A stretch of DNA of 64,000 nt. Origin: Apilactobacillus kunkeei DSM 12361 = ATCC 700308. GTDB lineage: Bacteria; Bacillota; Bacilli; Lactobacillales; Lactobacillaceae. Where the stretch lies: the NCBI RefSeq assembly GCF_001281265.1, contig NZ_JXDB01000007.1, forward strand, positions 248,001 through 312,000. The letters are read 5' to 3'. Position 1 is the first letter of the stretch, and each line of letters opens with the position of its first letter. Shown piece by piece: positions 53,099-62,357 of this stretch. Both the position numbers and the translations under genes were made by a program. The notes under the pieces are model-generated. The model worked only from the letters and a program-made list of their open reading frames with translations. It was not told the origin of the DNA and searched no databases.

Positions 53099-54147
53099 TA
53101 TTTTATTTTTTTCAATGCATTTAAAGCATCACTGAATGAAGTTACCGGAATAACTTTCATGTTTGGTGCATACTTCTTCGCTGTTTTAACAGCAAGTTGG
53201 TAATTAGTCATATGTTGATCTTCATACTTAAGCACTTCTTTGGTTGGCTTAACGTATGGTGCTAAGAAATACTTAGCGCCAGCATCTCTGGCAGCGATAA
53301 TCTTCTTATCGATTCCGCCAATTTCACCAACGTTACCATTTTCATCAATTGTTCCAGTTCCAGCAATATTTTGTGAGTGCCTGATATTTTGTTGGGTTAG
53401 TTGACCATAGATTTGAAGTGAGAACATCAATCCGGCAGATGGTCCGCCCACTTCACCTGGATTAACATCAATTGGTATCTTAGTAGAAACCTGATTGTCA
53501 TCAGATAAAATAATTCCAATCCCAGCTTGATTAGTTCCTGCTAGCTTGTATAGTTTTCTAGTTATTTTAATTTTTTTCTTATTACGGTAAACCGTTAAAG
53601 TCATCTTTGACCCAATCTTCTTAGACTTTACATAGTTTCTAAACTGCGCAGAACTTTTAAACCTGTGCCCGTTCAAAGAAACAATGGAGTCACCAGCCTT
53701 GATTTGATTGTAGAAGTTAGACTTACTATCAACAGCTAGCACGTAGATACCACGATATTTCAAATAAACATCTTTTTTGGCGTAATGAAAGGCATTATAA
53801 ATTGCGTTGTTGATTGCACTTTCCATGTAAACATTTTGCAGATTGATATAACTTTGTTGATCTTGGTTACCAGTTACATCGCTAATGCTTTCAATTGTTT
53901 GGTGCGGATTAAATTTAGCAACAACGTATGATGCAATTGATGCTTGTGATTCACTCACCGTGGTAAACATAAATTTGCCTTTGAACTTATCACTATGTCC
54001 CTTGATTGAAACAACCGGTTTTAAATTAGGAGCTGTTCCGGGACTTTCAATATACTTTGGTAGAAATGGAATATTAACAAAAATCGCAAGTGCAGCAATT
54101 GCCACAAAAAGTGCGATTAATTTATTCCGTCTGTTATTTTTAAACAT
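53098..54147 (-). CDS. PDZ and Lon-type serine protease (YlbL/SepM family)
   Basis: Membrane-anchored protease of 349 residues. One N-terminal membrane helix (about 11-29), a PDZ domain (about 120-200; YVLAVDSKSNFYNQIKAGDSIVSLNG), and a C-terminal S16 domain with the Ser-Lys dyad in EVGGPSAGLMFSLQI (Ser) and GGIDKKIIAARDAGA (Lys). In streptococci SepM matures a competence peptide; in Bacillus YlbL has a DNA-damage-related role. The start codon overlaps the coaD stop by one base (TAATG). Confidence 0.93.
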   Translation of the reverse strand: MFKNNRRNKLIALFVAIAALAIFVNIPFLPKYIESPGTAPNLKPVVSIKGHSDKFKGKFMFTTVSESQASIASYVVAKFNPHQTIESISDVTGNQDQQSYINLQNVYMESAINNAIYNAFHYAKKDVYLKYRGIYVLAVDSKSNFYNQIKAGDSIVSLNGHRFKSSAQFRNYVKSKKIGSKMTLTVYRNKKKIKITRKLYKLAGTNQAGIGIILSDDNQVSTKIPIDVNPGEVGGPSAGLMFSLQIYGQLTQQNIRHSQNIAGTGTIDENGNVGEIGGIDKKIIAARDAGAKYFLAPYVKPTKEVLKYEDQHMTNYQLAVKTAKKYAPNMKVIPVTSFSDALNALKKIK

Positions 54148-54623
54148 TAACTTAACTTCTCTTTCAATGCCGTAGCAACGTTTTGTGGTACATAAGGAGT
54201 AATATCTCCGCCAAAATGAGCAATTTCCTTAATTAAACTAGATGAAACAGATTGAAACTCTGGACGTGTAATCAAAAAGACTGATTCGATTGTATTATCC
54301 AAGTTGTAGTTCATTGAAGCAATTGAGCTTTCAGCATTAAAATCACTGGAATTACGAAGTCCTCTGACAATTACGGTTGCTCCTACCTGTTCGGCAAGAT
54401 CCACTGTTAATCCGTCAGCAGAAGTGACTGACACATTTTTAATTCCTTCAATGTTGGGTTTAATTAAACTCATTCTTTCATCATAACTAAAAACACCATT
54501 TTTACTGGTATTCTTTGCCACAGTAACGACAACCTCATCAAACATCTTACTTGCGCGCTTAATTAAATCCAGATGTCCCTTAGTCAATGGGTCGAAGCTT
54601 CCCGGGAAGATTGCTTTTGTCAT
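54147..54623 (-). CDS. coaD: Phosphopantetheine adenylyltransferase
   Basis: Penultimate step of coenzyme A synthesis: 4'-phosphopantetheine plus ATP to dephospho-CoA. The 158 residues carry FPGSFDPLTKGHLDLIKRA (T/HxGH motif), RGLRNSSDF near 90, and the SSSLIKEIAHFGGD ISSTxxR-like segment. Two bases after rsmD; the rsmD-coaD pair is widely conserved. Confidence 0.97.
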   Translation of the reverse strand: MTKAIFPGSFDPLTKGHLDLIKRASKMFDEVVVTVAKNTSKNGVFSYDERMSLIKPNIEGIKNVSVTSADGLTVDLAEQVGATVIVRGLRNSSDFNAESSIASMNYNLDNTIESVFLITRPEFQSVSSSLIKEIAHFGGDITPYVPQNVATALKEKLS

Positions 54624-54625
54624 AA

Positions 54626-55183
54626 CTATCCCCTCTTCATTCTGTAAATAGAAATAATGGTAATTCCATACTTCTTTTGTTTGACCATGTCATAACCTTC
54701 TACATCGTCTTTTAAAACAACATTATCATCAGTTTCACAAATGACAATTCCATCATCATTAAGTAATTCTTTTTCCTTAATGATATTTAGTTGATCGACC
54801 ATCTTTTGGTCTTTGTATGGCGGATCCAAGAAAATGTAGTCAAACTTATCATTTTGATCAGCAAAACGTTTTAATGCCATATCTGAATCCATCTTGTAAA
54901 TTCTAAATGCATCCATTTCCTTGGTCATCTTAACGTTTTCTTTGATAGTCTTGATTGCTAGATATTGGTGGTCTACCAACACCGCACTATCAAATCCTCT
55001 AGATACTGCCTCGATTGCAACCGAACCAGAACCTGCGTATAAATCTAAAAATGACCCACCATTGAAAAATGGGCCAATCATATTGAATAAGGATTCTTTC
55101 ACTTTATCGGTTGTTGGTCTTGTCTTACTACCTGGCACAGGTTTAAGGTTTCGACTACCAAATTTACCTGAAACAACTCTCAT
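54626..55183 (-). CDS. rsmD: 16S rRNA (guanine966-N2) methyltransferase RsmD
   Basis: SAM-dependent methyltransferase acting on assembled 30S. The 185 residues show MRVVSGKFGSRNLKPVPGSKTRPT, SAM motif I FLDLYAGSGSVAIEAVSRG, and the catalytic FLDPPYKDQ near 120. It lies between ylbG and coaD. Confidence 0.96.
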   Translation of the reverse strand: MRVVSGKFGSRNLKPVPGSKTRPTTDKVKESLFNMIGPFFNGGSFLDLYAGSGSVAIEAVSRGFDSAVLVDHQYLAIKTIKENVKMTKEMDAFRIYKMDSDMALKRFADQNDKFDYIFLDPPYKDQKMVDQLNIIKEKELLNDDGIVICETDDNVVLKDDVEGYDMVKQKKYGITIISIYRMKRG

Positions 55184-55196
55184 TTATCCAAACTCC

Positions 55197-55475
55197 TTAA
55201 TAATCTTCATCATCATCAACATCTTCGAAGTCACCTTCAAGTGATAGTTCACTCGAAAGTTTTTCGTAAGGCGTTTCTTCAATTTTTTTCACAATTTTTA
55301 AACTACTAATTTTTTCTTTAATCCAATCGTAGTTATCAGCATTTACATACATAACCACGTAGTGCATTTTTTGTGAGACATAATATATTAAGCCATATTT
55401 TTTCAATTGCCTGACTTGTTTAGTTGAATAAACATAAACAATTAAGCTTTTTCTGTTTTCGATTGTATCTGTCAA
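55197..55475 (-). CDS. ylbG: YlbG family protein (DUF2129)
   Basis: A 92-residue cytoplasmic protein of the YlbG family: SLIVYVYSTKQVRQLKKYGLIYYVSQKMHYVV followed by an acidic tail. Function unknown; conserved next to rsmD-coaD in Bacilli. TTG start with GGAGGG upstream. Confidence 0.93.
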   Translation of the reverse strand: MTDTIENRKSLIVYVYSTKQVRQLKKYGLIYYVSQKMHYVVMYVNADNYDWIKEKISSLKIVKKIEETPYEKLSSELSLEGDFEDVDDDEDY

Positions 55476-55490
55476 AAAATTCCCTCCACT

Positions 55491-56705
55491 TTAATAACGG
55501 ATTCTTCTAGTTTTTTGAGTTTTTTGTTTTGCACTAATTACCAAAATCATTCCAATACACAATGCTAAGGTTAACATACTAGATCCACCATAACTAATGA
55601 ATGGGAAAGTAACCCCGGTGATTGGTAGTAAACCAATTACACCACCTACGTTGAAATATGCTTGAACCAACATGTATGTTCCAACACCATAACAAATTAA
55701 TGTATCGTATGTATCGTTTGAACGAATACCTAATTGGAATGCTCTAACAATAATTGTAAGTAATAGGAATAAGATGAACAATACACCAATTAGTCCTAAT
55801 TCTTCGGCGATAATCGCCATGATAAAGTCGGTATTTGGTTCAGGTAGGTACCCAGTCTTTTGAATACTGTTTCCTAAACCAACACCAAAGATTCCACCAT
55901 TACTTAATGCGTAGTAAGAATTAACCAATTGTTGTCCAATTCCGTTGGCGTATTTAAACGGATTACTGTAAGCAGTGATACGTTGGATTTGGTAAATACT
56001 TGTTCCGTCTTTAAATACAAAGGATAAGATTTTTAGCGATATCCATCCGAATAATAATCCAGCAGATGTAAGTAATGTTGCACCTCGCCAATTAACTCCG
56101 GATCCAAATAGGATTGCAAACATAATTGCTAAGTTAATAACGGTACCACCCAAGTCGGGTTGGATAAAAACAAGGAACAACATAACAAATATTGAAAAAA
56201 CTTGGACATGTGTTCTTGATTTTTCACCATTAATGATTCGATCTTCTCTAGAAGCCAAGAATTGAGACATTCTTAAAATAATATAAACCTTGGCAACTTC
56301 GGCTGGTTGCACATGCAAAGGACCGATTGGAATCCATCCGGCAGAACCGTTAACTGAATGTCCAAATGCCTTTAGCAAGATCAAGGCACCAAATAATGCA
56401 AAAAAGAAAATCCCTAAAAATTTAGCTTTTCTGACAAATTGATTGTTTCCAGCCAAACAAATCAGAATAATCACTATACTGACTACCACAAACATACTTT
56501 GTTTGATTAAATATCCAGTGGGTGTTCCACCAATTTGCGTTGAAACGTTTGAACTCGCTGAATAAACCATAATTATTCCAATTACGGATAGTAGTAGAAA
56601 TGGAACGAAAATGTAGTAGTCCATTGCGTTAATATTAAATTTCATTCTTTTCCAGTGCTCTGATATATGCCACTTGTGACAATACTCGGCGATTTTGCTT
56701 ATCAT
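55491..56705 (-). CDS. ftsW: Septal peptidoglycan polymerase FtsW
   Basis: SEDS-family glycosyltransferase that polymerises lipid II at the division septum. The 404 residues span about ten membrane helices and include the family's PAEVAK motif (HVQPAEVAKVYIILR) with its catalytic-region residues, QPDLGG, and GLLPITGVTFPFISYGGSS. Neighbourhood (ylbG-rsmD-coaD) favours FtsW over RodA. GGAGATG precedes the ATG. Confidence 0.93.
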   Translation of the reverse strand: MISKIAEYCHKWHISEHWKRMKFNINAMDYYIFVPFLLLSVIGIIMVYSASSNVSTQIGGTPTGYLIKQSMFVVVSIVIILICLAGNNQFVRKAKFLGIFFFALFGALILLKAFGHSVNGSAGWIPIGPLHVQPAEVAKVYIILRMSQFLASREDRIINGEKSRTHVQVFSIFVMLFLVFIQPDLGGTVINLAIMFAILFGSGVNWRGATLLTSAGLLFGWISLKILSFVFKDGTSIYQIQRITAYSNPFKYANGIGQQLVNSYYALSNGGIFGVGLGNSIQKTGYLPEPNTDFIMAIIAEELGLIGVLFILFLLLTIIVRAFQLGIRSNDTYDTLICYGVGTYMLVQAYFNVGGVIGLLPITGVTFPFISYGGSSMLTLALCIGMILVISAKQKTQKTRRIRY

Positions 56706-56743
56706 ATTTTTACATCTCCAACGTAACCTTTTAATATAACTAA

Positions 56744-56752
56744 CATTATAGC
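56744..56752 (-). promoter_or_regulatory. Extended -10 promoter of ftsW group
   Basis: Minus strand TG-C-TATAAT (56752-56744) with no clear -35 box, about 38 bases before ftsW. Confidence 0.6.
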
Positions 56753-56789
56753 ATATCTACACTATTTGCTTTAGTATTTTAAAGACAAC

Positions 56790-56822
56790 AAAAAAGGATG
56801 GACAAATTGTCCATCCCTTTTA
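56790..56822. terminator. Terminator after typA
   Basis: GGATGGACAA / TTGTCCATCC 10-bp stem, T6 tract on the minus strand and TTTTA on the plus. Confidence 0.9.
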
Positions 56823-56837
56823 TTAAATGCTAAATTA

Positions 56838-58676
56838 TTAGCTGTTGTGACGCTTGCGCTTAGCTTGCTTTTCACGTTCGTTAGTGTTTAGAATTTCTTT
56901 TCTTAGGCGAACGTTTTCTGGAGTTACTTCACAAAGTTCATCTTCGTTCAAGAACTCTAGTGATTCTTCTAGAGTTAAGTGTTGTGGTTCCTTAATCTTA
57001 GCAGTTTCATCCTTAGCAGAAGCACGAACGTTAGTCATTTGCTTACCCTTAGTGATGTTAACTGAGATATCGTTGTCACGACTGTTCTTACCAACAATCA
57101 TACCTTCGTATACTTCAGTACCTGGATCTACGAAGATAGTACCACGGTCTTCGATACCCATAGTAGCATAAGTAGTAGTCTTACCTTCGTTAATTGAAAC
57201 TAAGGCACCGTTTCTTCTACCTGGGTTCCAGTTCTTGATAACTGGTTGGTAACTATCGAATGTGTGGTTCATGATACCGTAACCACGAGTGATTGATAGG
57301 AATTCAGTTGAGTAACCGATTAAACCACGAGAAGGTGCAAGGAATGTCAAACGAGTTTGGCCGTTTCCAACACTTTCCATGTTTTGCATGTTACCTTTTC
57401 TTTCAGATAATGTTTGGATGATAGTACCTGAGTATTCATCAGGAGTATCGATTTGAACTGATTCGAATGGTTCACATTGTTGACCATCCACTTCTCTAAT
57501 AATAACTTGTGGACGAGAAACTTGTAGTTCGTAACCTTCACGTCTTAAGTTTTCAATTAAGATTGATAAGTGAAGTTCACCACGACCAGATACAGTCCAT
57601 GAACCTGGTTGGTCAGTTTCTTCAACACGTAGAGAAACATCAGTGTGTAATTCTCTTTCTAGACGATCTTGTAGTTGACGAGCAGTAACAAACTTACCTT
57701 CTTTACCAGCAAATGGTGAAGTGTTTGTACCGAAAGTCATTTGTAGAGTTGGTTCGTCAATTCTTAGAATTGGTAGAGCTTCTTGATTTGATGGATCTAC
57801 AACAGATTCACCAACGTTGATTTCTTCCATACCTGAAACGGCGATTAAGTCACCAGCTTTAGCTTCGTTGATATCTAATTTCTTTAGACCAAAGAATCCC
57901 ATAAGCTTTGTAACACGGAAGTTTTGAGTTGAACCATCAAGCTTCATAACAGTAACGTTATCCCCAACCTTGATAGTACCTCTAAATACACGACCAATAC
58001 CAATACGACCAACGAAGTCATCATAATCAAGCATAGCAACTTGGAATTGTAATGGTTCATCTGAGTTGTCGATAGGAGCAGGAATAGCCTTGATGATAGT
58101 GTCAAATACAGGCTTCATAGTGTGTTCTTGAGTTGATAGATCTTCATCGTAACTTGAAGTACCGTTCATAGCTGAAGTGTAGATAACAGGGAAGTCTAGT
58201 TGTTCATCATCAGCACCTAATTCGATGAATAGGTCTAATACTTCATCAACTACTTCACTAGGACGTGAACCTGGACGGTCAACCTTGTTAATAACAACAA
58301 CTGGAGTTAGGTGTTGGTCTAAAGCTTTCTTTAAAACGAAACGAGTTTGTGGCATAGTTCCTTCAAAAGCATCAACAACTAGTAGAACACCATCAACCAT
58401 TCGCATGATACGTTCAACTTCTCCACCGAAGTCAGCATGTCCTGGTGTATCCAAGATGTTAATTTGTTTATCTTGGTATCTAACGGCAGTATTCTTTGAA
58501 AGGATTGTGATACCACGTTCCTTTTCAATATCGTTAGTATCCATGGCACGATCATCAATTTGAACGTGTTCGTCTAAAGTATCTGATTGCTTTAGTAATT
58601 CGTTAACCAAAGTTGTCTTACCGTGGTCAACGTGGGCAATAATAGCAATATTTCTAATATCGTCTCTTGTCTTCAT
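56838..58676 (-). CDS. typA: GTPase TypA/BipA
   Basis: Ribosome-binding translational GTPase involved in 50S assembly and stress or cold growth. The start ATG 58676 (MKTRDDIRN) with GGAAGG upstream gives 612 residues, the usual length. Motifs are [38 protein letters not shown] and NKVDRPGS, followed by EF-G-like domains III and V and the TypA-specific C-terminal domain. Confidence 0.97.
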   Translation of the reverse strand: MKTRDDIRNIAIIAHVDHGKTTLVNELLKQSDTLDEHVQIDDRAMDTNDIEKERGITILSKNTAVRYQDKQINILDTPGHADFGGEVERIMRMVDGVLLVVDAFEGTMPQTRFVLKKALDQHLTPVVVINKVDRPGSRPSEVVDEVLDLFIELGADDEQLDFPVIYTSAMNGTSSYDEDLSTQEHTMKPVFDTIIKAIPAPIDNSDEPLQFQVAMLDYDDFVGRIGIGRVFRGTIKVGDNVTVMKLDGSTQNFRVTKLMGFFGLKKLDINEAKAGDLIAVSGMEEINVGESVVDPSNQEALPILRIDEPTLQMTFGTNTSPFAGKEGKFVTARQLQDRLERELHTDVSLRVEETDQPGSWTVSGRGELHLSILIENLRREGYELQVSRPQVIIREVDGQQCEPFESVQIDTPDEYSGTIIQTLSERKGNMQNMESVGNGQTRLTFLAPSRGLIGYSTEFLSITRGYGIMNHTFDSYQPVIKNWNPGRRNGALVSINEGKTTTYATMGIEDRGTIFVDPGTEVYEGMIVGKNSRDNDISVNITKGKQMTNVRASAKDETAKIKEPQHLTLEESLEFLNEDELCEVTPENVRLRKEILNTNEREKQAKRKRHNS

Positions 58677-58768
58677 TATTAGTTTCCTTCCCTTCGAAGC
58701 ATAAATATTTGTTTCTTTAATACTTAGCAACTCGGACCAAGTTTATTACATTAAATAATTAAATTTGC

Positions 58769-58796
58769 ATAAAAAAACTGTGACATCAGTCACAGT
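58769..58796 (-). terminator. Terminator after the IMPase gene
   Basis: ACTGTGAC-TGAT-GTCACAGT stem followed by T7 on the minus strand; it overlaps the last codons of the gene. Confidence 0.85.
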
Positions 58797-59577
58797 CAGA
58801 ACCGTACTTAACAATATTAAGTATGTCCTTTTGTGCAATCTTCGTCGCTACCAATACAATGTCTGATGATACCACATCAATTATATTTCCGTCAATATCA
58901 GACACCTTAATACCAAGCGTATCACAAAGCACTTTTCCAGCTGCAATGTCCCATGGCTTTAAAGTGGAAATATATCCCACTAGTTCGCCCTTCAAGACAG
59001 CAATAATCTGGATGCCGGCACTACCATATATTCTGGCACCTTCACTGGCTTTAGAGATTGCTTGCATATTTTTCTCATTATTTATTAATAATGGTCCACT
59101 CAATCCCATTAATCCTTCTGATAAAGAAATATCTTCTGGTGGATTAATTTCGGTATCATTTTCATAAACTTTACCATCCCAATTGTGATAAAGTTTATCA
59201 TTCATAACATCTAAAATATAGCCAAGCTCTTCTTTGCCATCGATGTATAAAGCTAACATTATCGCAAAATGGTTGTGCTGCTTTACAAAGTTCATTGTTC
59301 CATCGATTGGATCAACTATCCATACGTGGCCATCTAGATTGGTAACATCATCCCCAAAGCCCTCTTCACCAAGGATGTGAGCTTCTGAATCAAATTCCCT
59401 AATCTTTTTGATAAAGAACCGTTCGTTTGATTTATCGACATCGGTAACCAAATCAGTTCGACTAGACTTAGTGGAAACATCATGAATCTGATTAAGTGAA
59501 CTAACGGTGAATTCACGAATTTCTTTAAACCAAGACTGAATCGCCTCGTCTGCGTTTTTTAACCATAAATCATTCAT
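58786..59577 (-). CDS. Inositol monophosphatase family protein
   Basis: Mg-dependent phosphatase of 263 residues. Metal-binding motifs are ILGEEGFGDD near 70, WIVDPIDGTMNFV near 90 and the C-terminal LKPWDIAAGKVL near 205. Substrates in the family include inositol-1-phosphate and 3'-phosphoadenosine-5'-phosphate; specificity cannot be assigned here. It lies 21 bases after the UPF0223 gene; the pair is conserved in Bacilli (yktA-yktC). Confidence 0.93.
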   Translation of the reverse strand: MNDLWLKNADEAIQSWFKEIREFTVSSLNQIHDVSTKSSRTDLVTDVDKSNERFFIKKIREFDSEAHILGEEGFGDDVTNLDGHVWIVDPIDGTMNFVKQHNHFAIMLALYIDGKEELGYILDVMNDKLYHNWDGKVYENDTEINPPEDISLSEGLMGLSGPLLINNEKNMQAISKASEGARIYGSAGIQIIAVLKGELVGYISTLKPWDIAAGKVLCDTLGIKVSDIDGNIIDVVSSDIVLVATKIAQKDILNIVKYGSDCD

Positions 59578-59598
59578 ACATATCTTCCTTAAAACAAA

Positions 59599-59874
59599 TT
59601 ACATTCTTATGTTTTTAGTCTTAGCCTTAGCGGCTGCTTGAAAAGTTCTATAAATGCTGTAATCAGAGATGCTTTGAAAATCACGGTCGATTTGTTTTTG
59701 TTCCATTTTAGCCGGATTAATCTCTCTAAAACGGTTGTATAGCTTTACAACCTTTTCAGCATTAACACCATTGGCATCTTCGTACGCACTTTCCACAGCA
59801 TTGTATAAAGCCATCATGTCCATTAATTCTTCTTTGGACCAATCAGGAAAAATTGGATAAGAATAGTTATTCAT
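59599..59874 (-). CDS. UPF0223 family protein (YktA-like)
   Basis: A 91-residue helical protein: YPIFPDWSKEELMDMMALYNAVE at the N-terminus and FQSISDYSIYRTFQAAAK at the C-terminus are family features. Function unknown. The ATG at 59874 has AGGA six bases upstream; an ATG two codons earlier is too close to it. Between the LDH-like gene and the IMPase gene. Confidence 0.92.
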   Translation of the reverse strand: MNNYSYPIFPDWSKEELMDMMALYNAVESAYEDANGVNAEKVVKLYNRFREINPAKMEQKQIDRDFQSISDYSIYRTFQAAAKAKTKNIRM

Positions 59875-59882
59875 AATCATTC

Positions 59883-60800
59883 CTACTTACTTTCTAAAAT
59901 TTCATCAATTATTTCATTAGTATATTGTTTGGCATCATCGAAAGCTTGTTTTTCTTTGTCAGATAATACTAATTCTACAGTTGGGACCAATCCGGTTTGG
60001 TTTAACATGATTGGTTCACTTGTCACTGCTATTCTACCATCTATTTGACTAACATGTCCTACACTTGCTAAACACGAATTACCCATGTAAAAGGCATCCA
60101 GAATTACTCCAATTGCCTTTGCTTGGATTACTTCATCACAAGGTGTGTCGGATTTATTAATGAAATCTTCTGCTTTGGCGAAGATTTCAGTGCTAAACAT
60201 ATTGTTAGGGTTGGCTAGGTAGGTCAGAATTGGTGATTGACCAATGTATGTCCTACTCCATGAGATTAAGTTCTTGGATTCACTACCTAATACACTGACG
60301 TTAATATCGGATAAACTGATATCAAAGTAACGACGTAGTGCGTGTTTTAATAGTAATGTCTTTGCTAGCATCCCTGTTGATACAACCTTGTTATTTTCTT
60401 TACCGGAAAACTTGGTTGCAAAGTATGCGAAGACTTCATCATGAAAACCATTAACGATAATCTTTCCGCTAAACCCTTCCTTAATAACTTGATTTAGCGA
60501 CTTTCTAAAGTGATCTAAGTAAGGTGATAAGAATGAAGTAACTTCACTTTTTTCTTCAACTGTTTCCTTTGGAAAATCGTATAGGTACATGTACCCATCA
60601 AAATCATGATAATCCATTTTGTCATCCGCTAATTTGACTTCAAAATGTTCACATAGCAAATTGGATTGAAGTTGATTAATAAAATCATTCATCTTTAAAT
60701 TTGCGATAGTTAGGTTAACTGGATAATCCACTAAAATCATGAATTCAATTAGTGATTCAATTCTTTTCTGCTCTCCATCAACTACCAAATTAGTTTTCAT
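59883..60800 (-). CDS. Lactate/malate dehydrogenase-fold protein lacking catalytic residues
   Basis: A 305-residue protein whose second half aligns by eye with L-lactate dehydrogenase: GKIIVNGFHDEVFAYFATKFSG (NAD-domain end), STGMLAKTLLLKHALRRYFD, VSVLGSES and TSEPIMLNQTGLVPTVEL at the C-terminus. The N-terminus lacks the GxGxxG dinucleotide loop, the catalytic GEHGDS is GSESKN near 172, and the substrate-binding Asp/Arg of the GTSLDSAR-type segment are missing. It is probably a non-catalytic relative. Extended -10 promoter; first gene ahead of UPF0223 and the IMPase. Confidence 0.75.
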   Translation of the reverse strand: MKTNLVVDGEQKRIESLIEFMILVDYPVNLTIANLKMNDFINQLQSNLLCEHFEVKLADDKMDYHDFDGYMYLYDFPKETVEEKSEVTSFLSPYLDHFRKSLNQVIKEGFSGKIIVNGFHDEVFAYFATKFSGKENNKVVSTGMLAKTLLLKHALRRYFDISLSDINVSVLGSESKNLISWSRTYIGQSPILTYLANPNNMFSTEIFAKAEDFINKSDTPCDEVIQAKAIGVILDAFYMGNSCLASVGHVSQIDGRIAVTSEPIMLNQTGLVPTVELVLSDKEKQAFDDAKQYTNEIIDEILESK

Positions 60801-60830
60801 AATGAGCCTCCGTTTAATTTAGTACCTGTA

Positions 60831-60839
60831 ATTATACCA
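60831..60839 (-). promoter_or_regulatory. Extended -10 promoter of the LDH-like gene
   Basis: Minus strand TG-G-TATAAT (60839-60831), with TTGCTT only 15 bases upstream of the -10. Confidence 0.6.
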
Positions 60840-60898
60840 TTTTCTAGAAATAAGCAACTCTTATGTATCACATTAGTATCATATAATTCCCGTTATTA

Positions 60899-60907
60899 TG
60901 TTATAAT
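60899..60907 (+). promoter_or_regulatory. Extended -10 promoter of def
   Basis: TG-T-TATAAT (60899-60907), about 30 bases before the def GTG. Confidence 0.6.
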
Positions 60908-60937
60908 ATAATAATAAACTTTTGGGAGGTCATTTAA

Positions 60938-61501
60938 GTGATACTAATGAAAGACATCGTTCGCGATGGAAATAAAGTATTAAGACAACAAGCTAAACAA
61001 GTTAAATTTCCACTTAGCGCGGAAGATAAAAAATTAGCTGAAGATATGATGGAATATCTTGAAGTAAGTCAAGATCCTGAACTTTGTGCCAAATATAAAT
61101 TAAGAGCTGGAGTTGGTCTAGCTGCACCTCAAGTTGGTGTGTCAGAAATGATGGCTGCTGTACTAGTTCCAAACGACTTTGAAGGTGAAGGCGAACCAAT
61201 CTTTAAGGATGTCATTATCAATCCTGTCATCCTATCAAGCTCAGTTCAAAGATGTGCTATCACTGAAGGTGAAGGCTGTCTATCAGTTGACGAAGACGTT
61301 CCTGGCTTCATTCACCGTGCTGCTAGAATTACCCTTAAGTATCAAGACGTTGAAGGTACTGAACACACAGTTAGACTTAAAAACTATCCTGCAATTGTTT
61401 GCCAACACGAAATTGATCACTTACACGGAACTCTATTCTACGATCACGTTGATAAAGAAAACCCATTCTCAAAAGTGGACAATGACTTGTTCATCGAATA
61501 A
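60938..61501 (+). CDS. def: Peptide deformylase
   Basis: Removes the formyl group from nascent protein N-termini. The 187 residues include all three metal/active-site motifs: [10 protein letters not shown] near 60, [10 protein letters not shown] near 110 and QHEIDHLHG near 155. The GTG at 60938 has GGAGG eight bases upstream; the ATG three codons later is too far away. Single-gene unit ending in a bidirectional terminator. Confidence 0.97.
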   Translation: MILMKDIVRDGNKVLRQQAKQVKFPLSAEDKKLAEDMMEYLEVSQDPELCAKYKLRAGVGLAAPQVGVSEMMAAVLVPNDFEGEGEPIFKDVIINPVILSSSVQRCAITEGEGCLSVDEDVPGFIHRAARITLKYQDVEGTEHTVRLKNYPAIVCQHEIDHLHGTLFYDHVDKENPFSKVDNDLFIE

Positions 61502-61504
61502 TCA

Positions 61505-61536
61505 AAAAAGACCTAACATTTTGTTAGGTCTTTTAA
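61505..61536. terminator. Bidirectional terminator after def
   Basis: AAAAGACCTAAC / GTTAGGTCTTTT 12-bp stem with a five-base loop, between convergent def and the downstream orphan gene. Confidence 0.9.
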
Positions 61537-61985
61537 TTTACCTTATTTAATTGGCGCATATCTAATACATACTCGTATGTCGCTGCATTTAATAGGTATG
61601 CTAAATCAACATGGACCTGATTGTCCCTTACAAACGAATCGGTTAACACCACTTCATGGTTAAACCTTTTCGACTGATTTGCTTCATCAATTGCTTCTTT
61701 AATTTTATTAATTAGTTTATCGCTTAATTCGTCAGTTTGGTATTGTGAAATCACATATTCAAACGCATATATGTTTCTTCCCCAAATATTGGACAAATCA
61801 TGAACTTCTATAATTTCTTTTTTTTCCTTTTCTAAGAGGTTATTAACTAATCCATTTAATATTTTTAATGTTTGATTGTGACCTTTGTCAATTGGTCGAG
61901 TAATGAAGAAATAATGGATCAAATTGTACGCTATAACAGCTACAATAAAGCCAATTACGATTTCTAAAAAAAGTGGCAAAATCAT
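61533..61985 (-). CDS. Uncharacterised membrane-anchored protein, 150 aa
   Basis: I do not recognise this protein. One N-terminal membrane helix (about residues 3-22), followed by a cytoplasmic charged, mostly helical domain: NGLVNNLLEKEKKEIIEVH, YAFEYVISQYQTDEL, LINKIKEAIDEANQ. No catalytic motif is apparent. It is divergent from rpoY-rnjA and convergent with def, sharing the terminator. Real coding is supported by length, a membrane anchor typical of real proteins and its tight fit between signals. Confidence 0.75.
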   Translation of the reverse strand: MILPLFLEIVIGFIVAVIAYNLIHYFFITRPIDKGHNQTLKILNGLVNNLLEKEKKEIIEVHDLSNIWGRNIYAFEYVISQYQTDELSDKLINKIKEAIDEANQSKRFNHEVVLTDSFVRDNQVHVDLAYLLNAATYEYVLDMRQLNKVN

Positions 61986-62048
61986 CGCCTCCTCGTAAAT
62001 ATTATCTGATTTTATTCTATCATTTTATCAAATTATTGGTTACTATAC

Positions 62049-62069
62049 TTATCATTATTAATATGATAA
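62049..62069. repeat. Inverted repeat upstream of rpoY
   Basis: TTATCAT-N7-ATGATAA in the 154-base gap between the orphan gene and rpoY. AT-rich and short, so it may be chance or an operator. The rest of the gap shows no other confident signal. Confidence 0.4.
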
Positions 62070-62139
62070 AATTAAAAACAATTAGATGTGTATTACACAA
62101 TCGATCGGTAAAAAAACATAGAAGGAGATTTTAATTTTT

Positions 62140-62355
62140 ATGATATTTAAAGTTTTATACCAAGAAGATACTAAGGCTAATCCTAAGAGAGAATTCACAA
62201 AATCACTTTATGTAGACTGTGATACAGAAGTTGAAGCAAGAGAACTTATTGACAAGAACACTGATCACAATATCGAATTCATTGAACCTCTTGAAGGTAA
62301 CCACTTGGCTTACGAACAAAAGAGCCCAGATTTTAAAATTACGGAGTTTAAATAA
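62140..62355 (+). CDS. rpoY: RNA polymerase epsilon subunit RpoY
   Basis: Small auxiliary subunit of Firmicute RNA polymerase, 71 residues: [36 protein letters not shown] and [24 protein letters not shown] precedes the ATG. It sits two bases before rnjA, a conserved pairing (ykzG-rnjA in Bacillus). Confidence 0.95.
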   Translation: MIFKVLYQEDTKANPKREFTKSLYVDCDTEVEARELIDKNTDHNIEFIEPLEGNHLAYEQKSPDFKITEFK

Positions 62356-62357
62356 TT

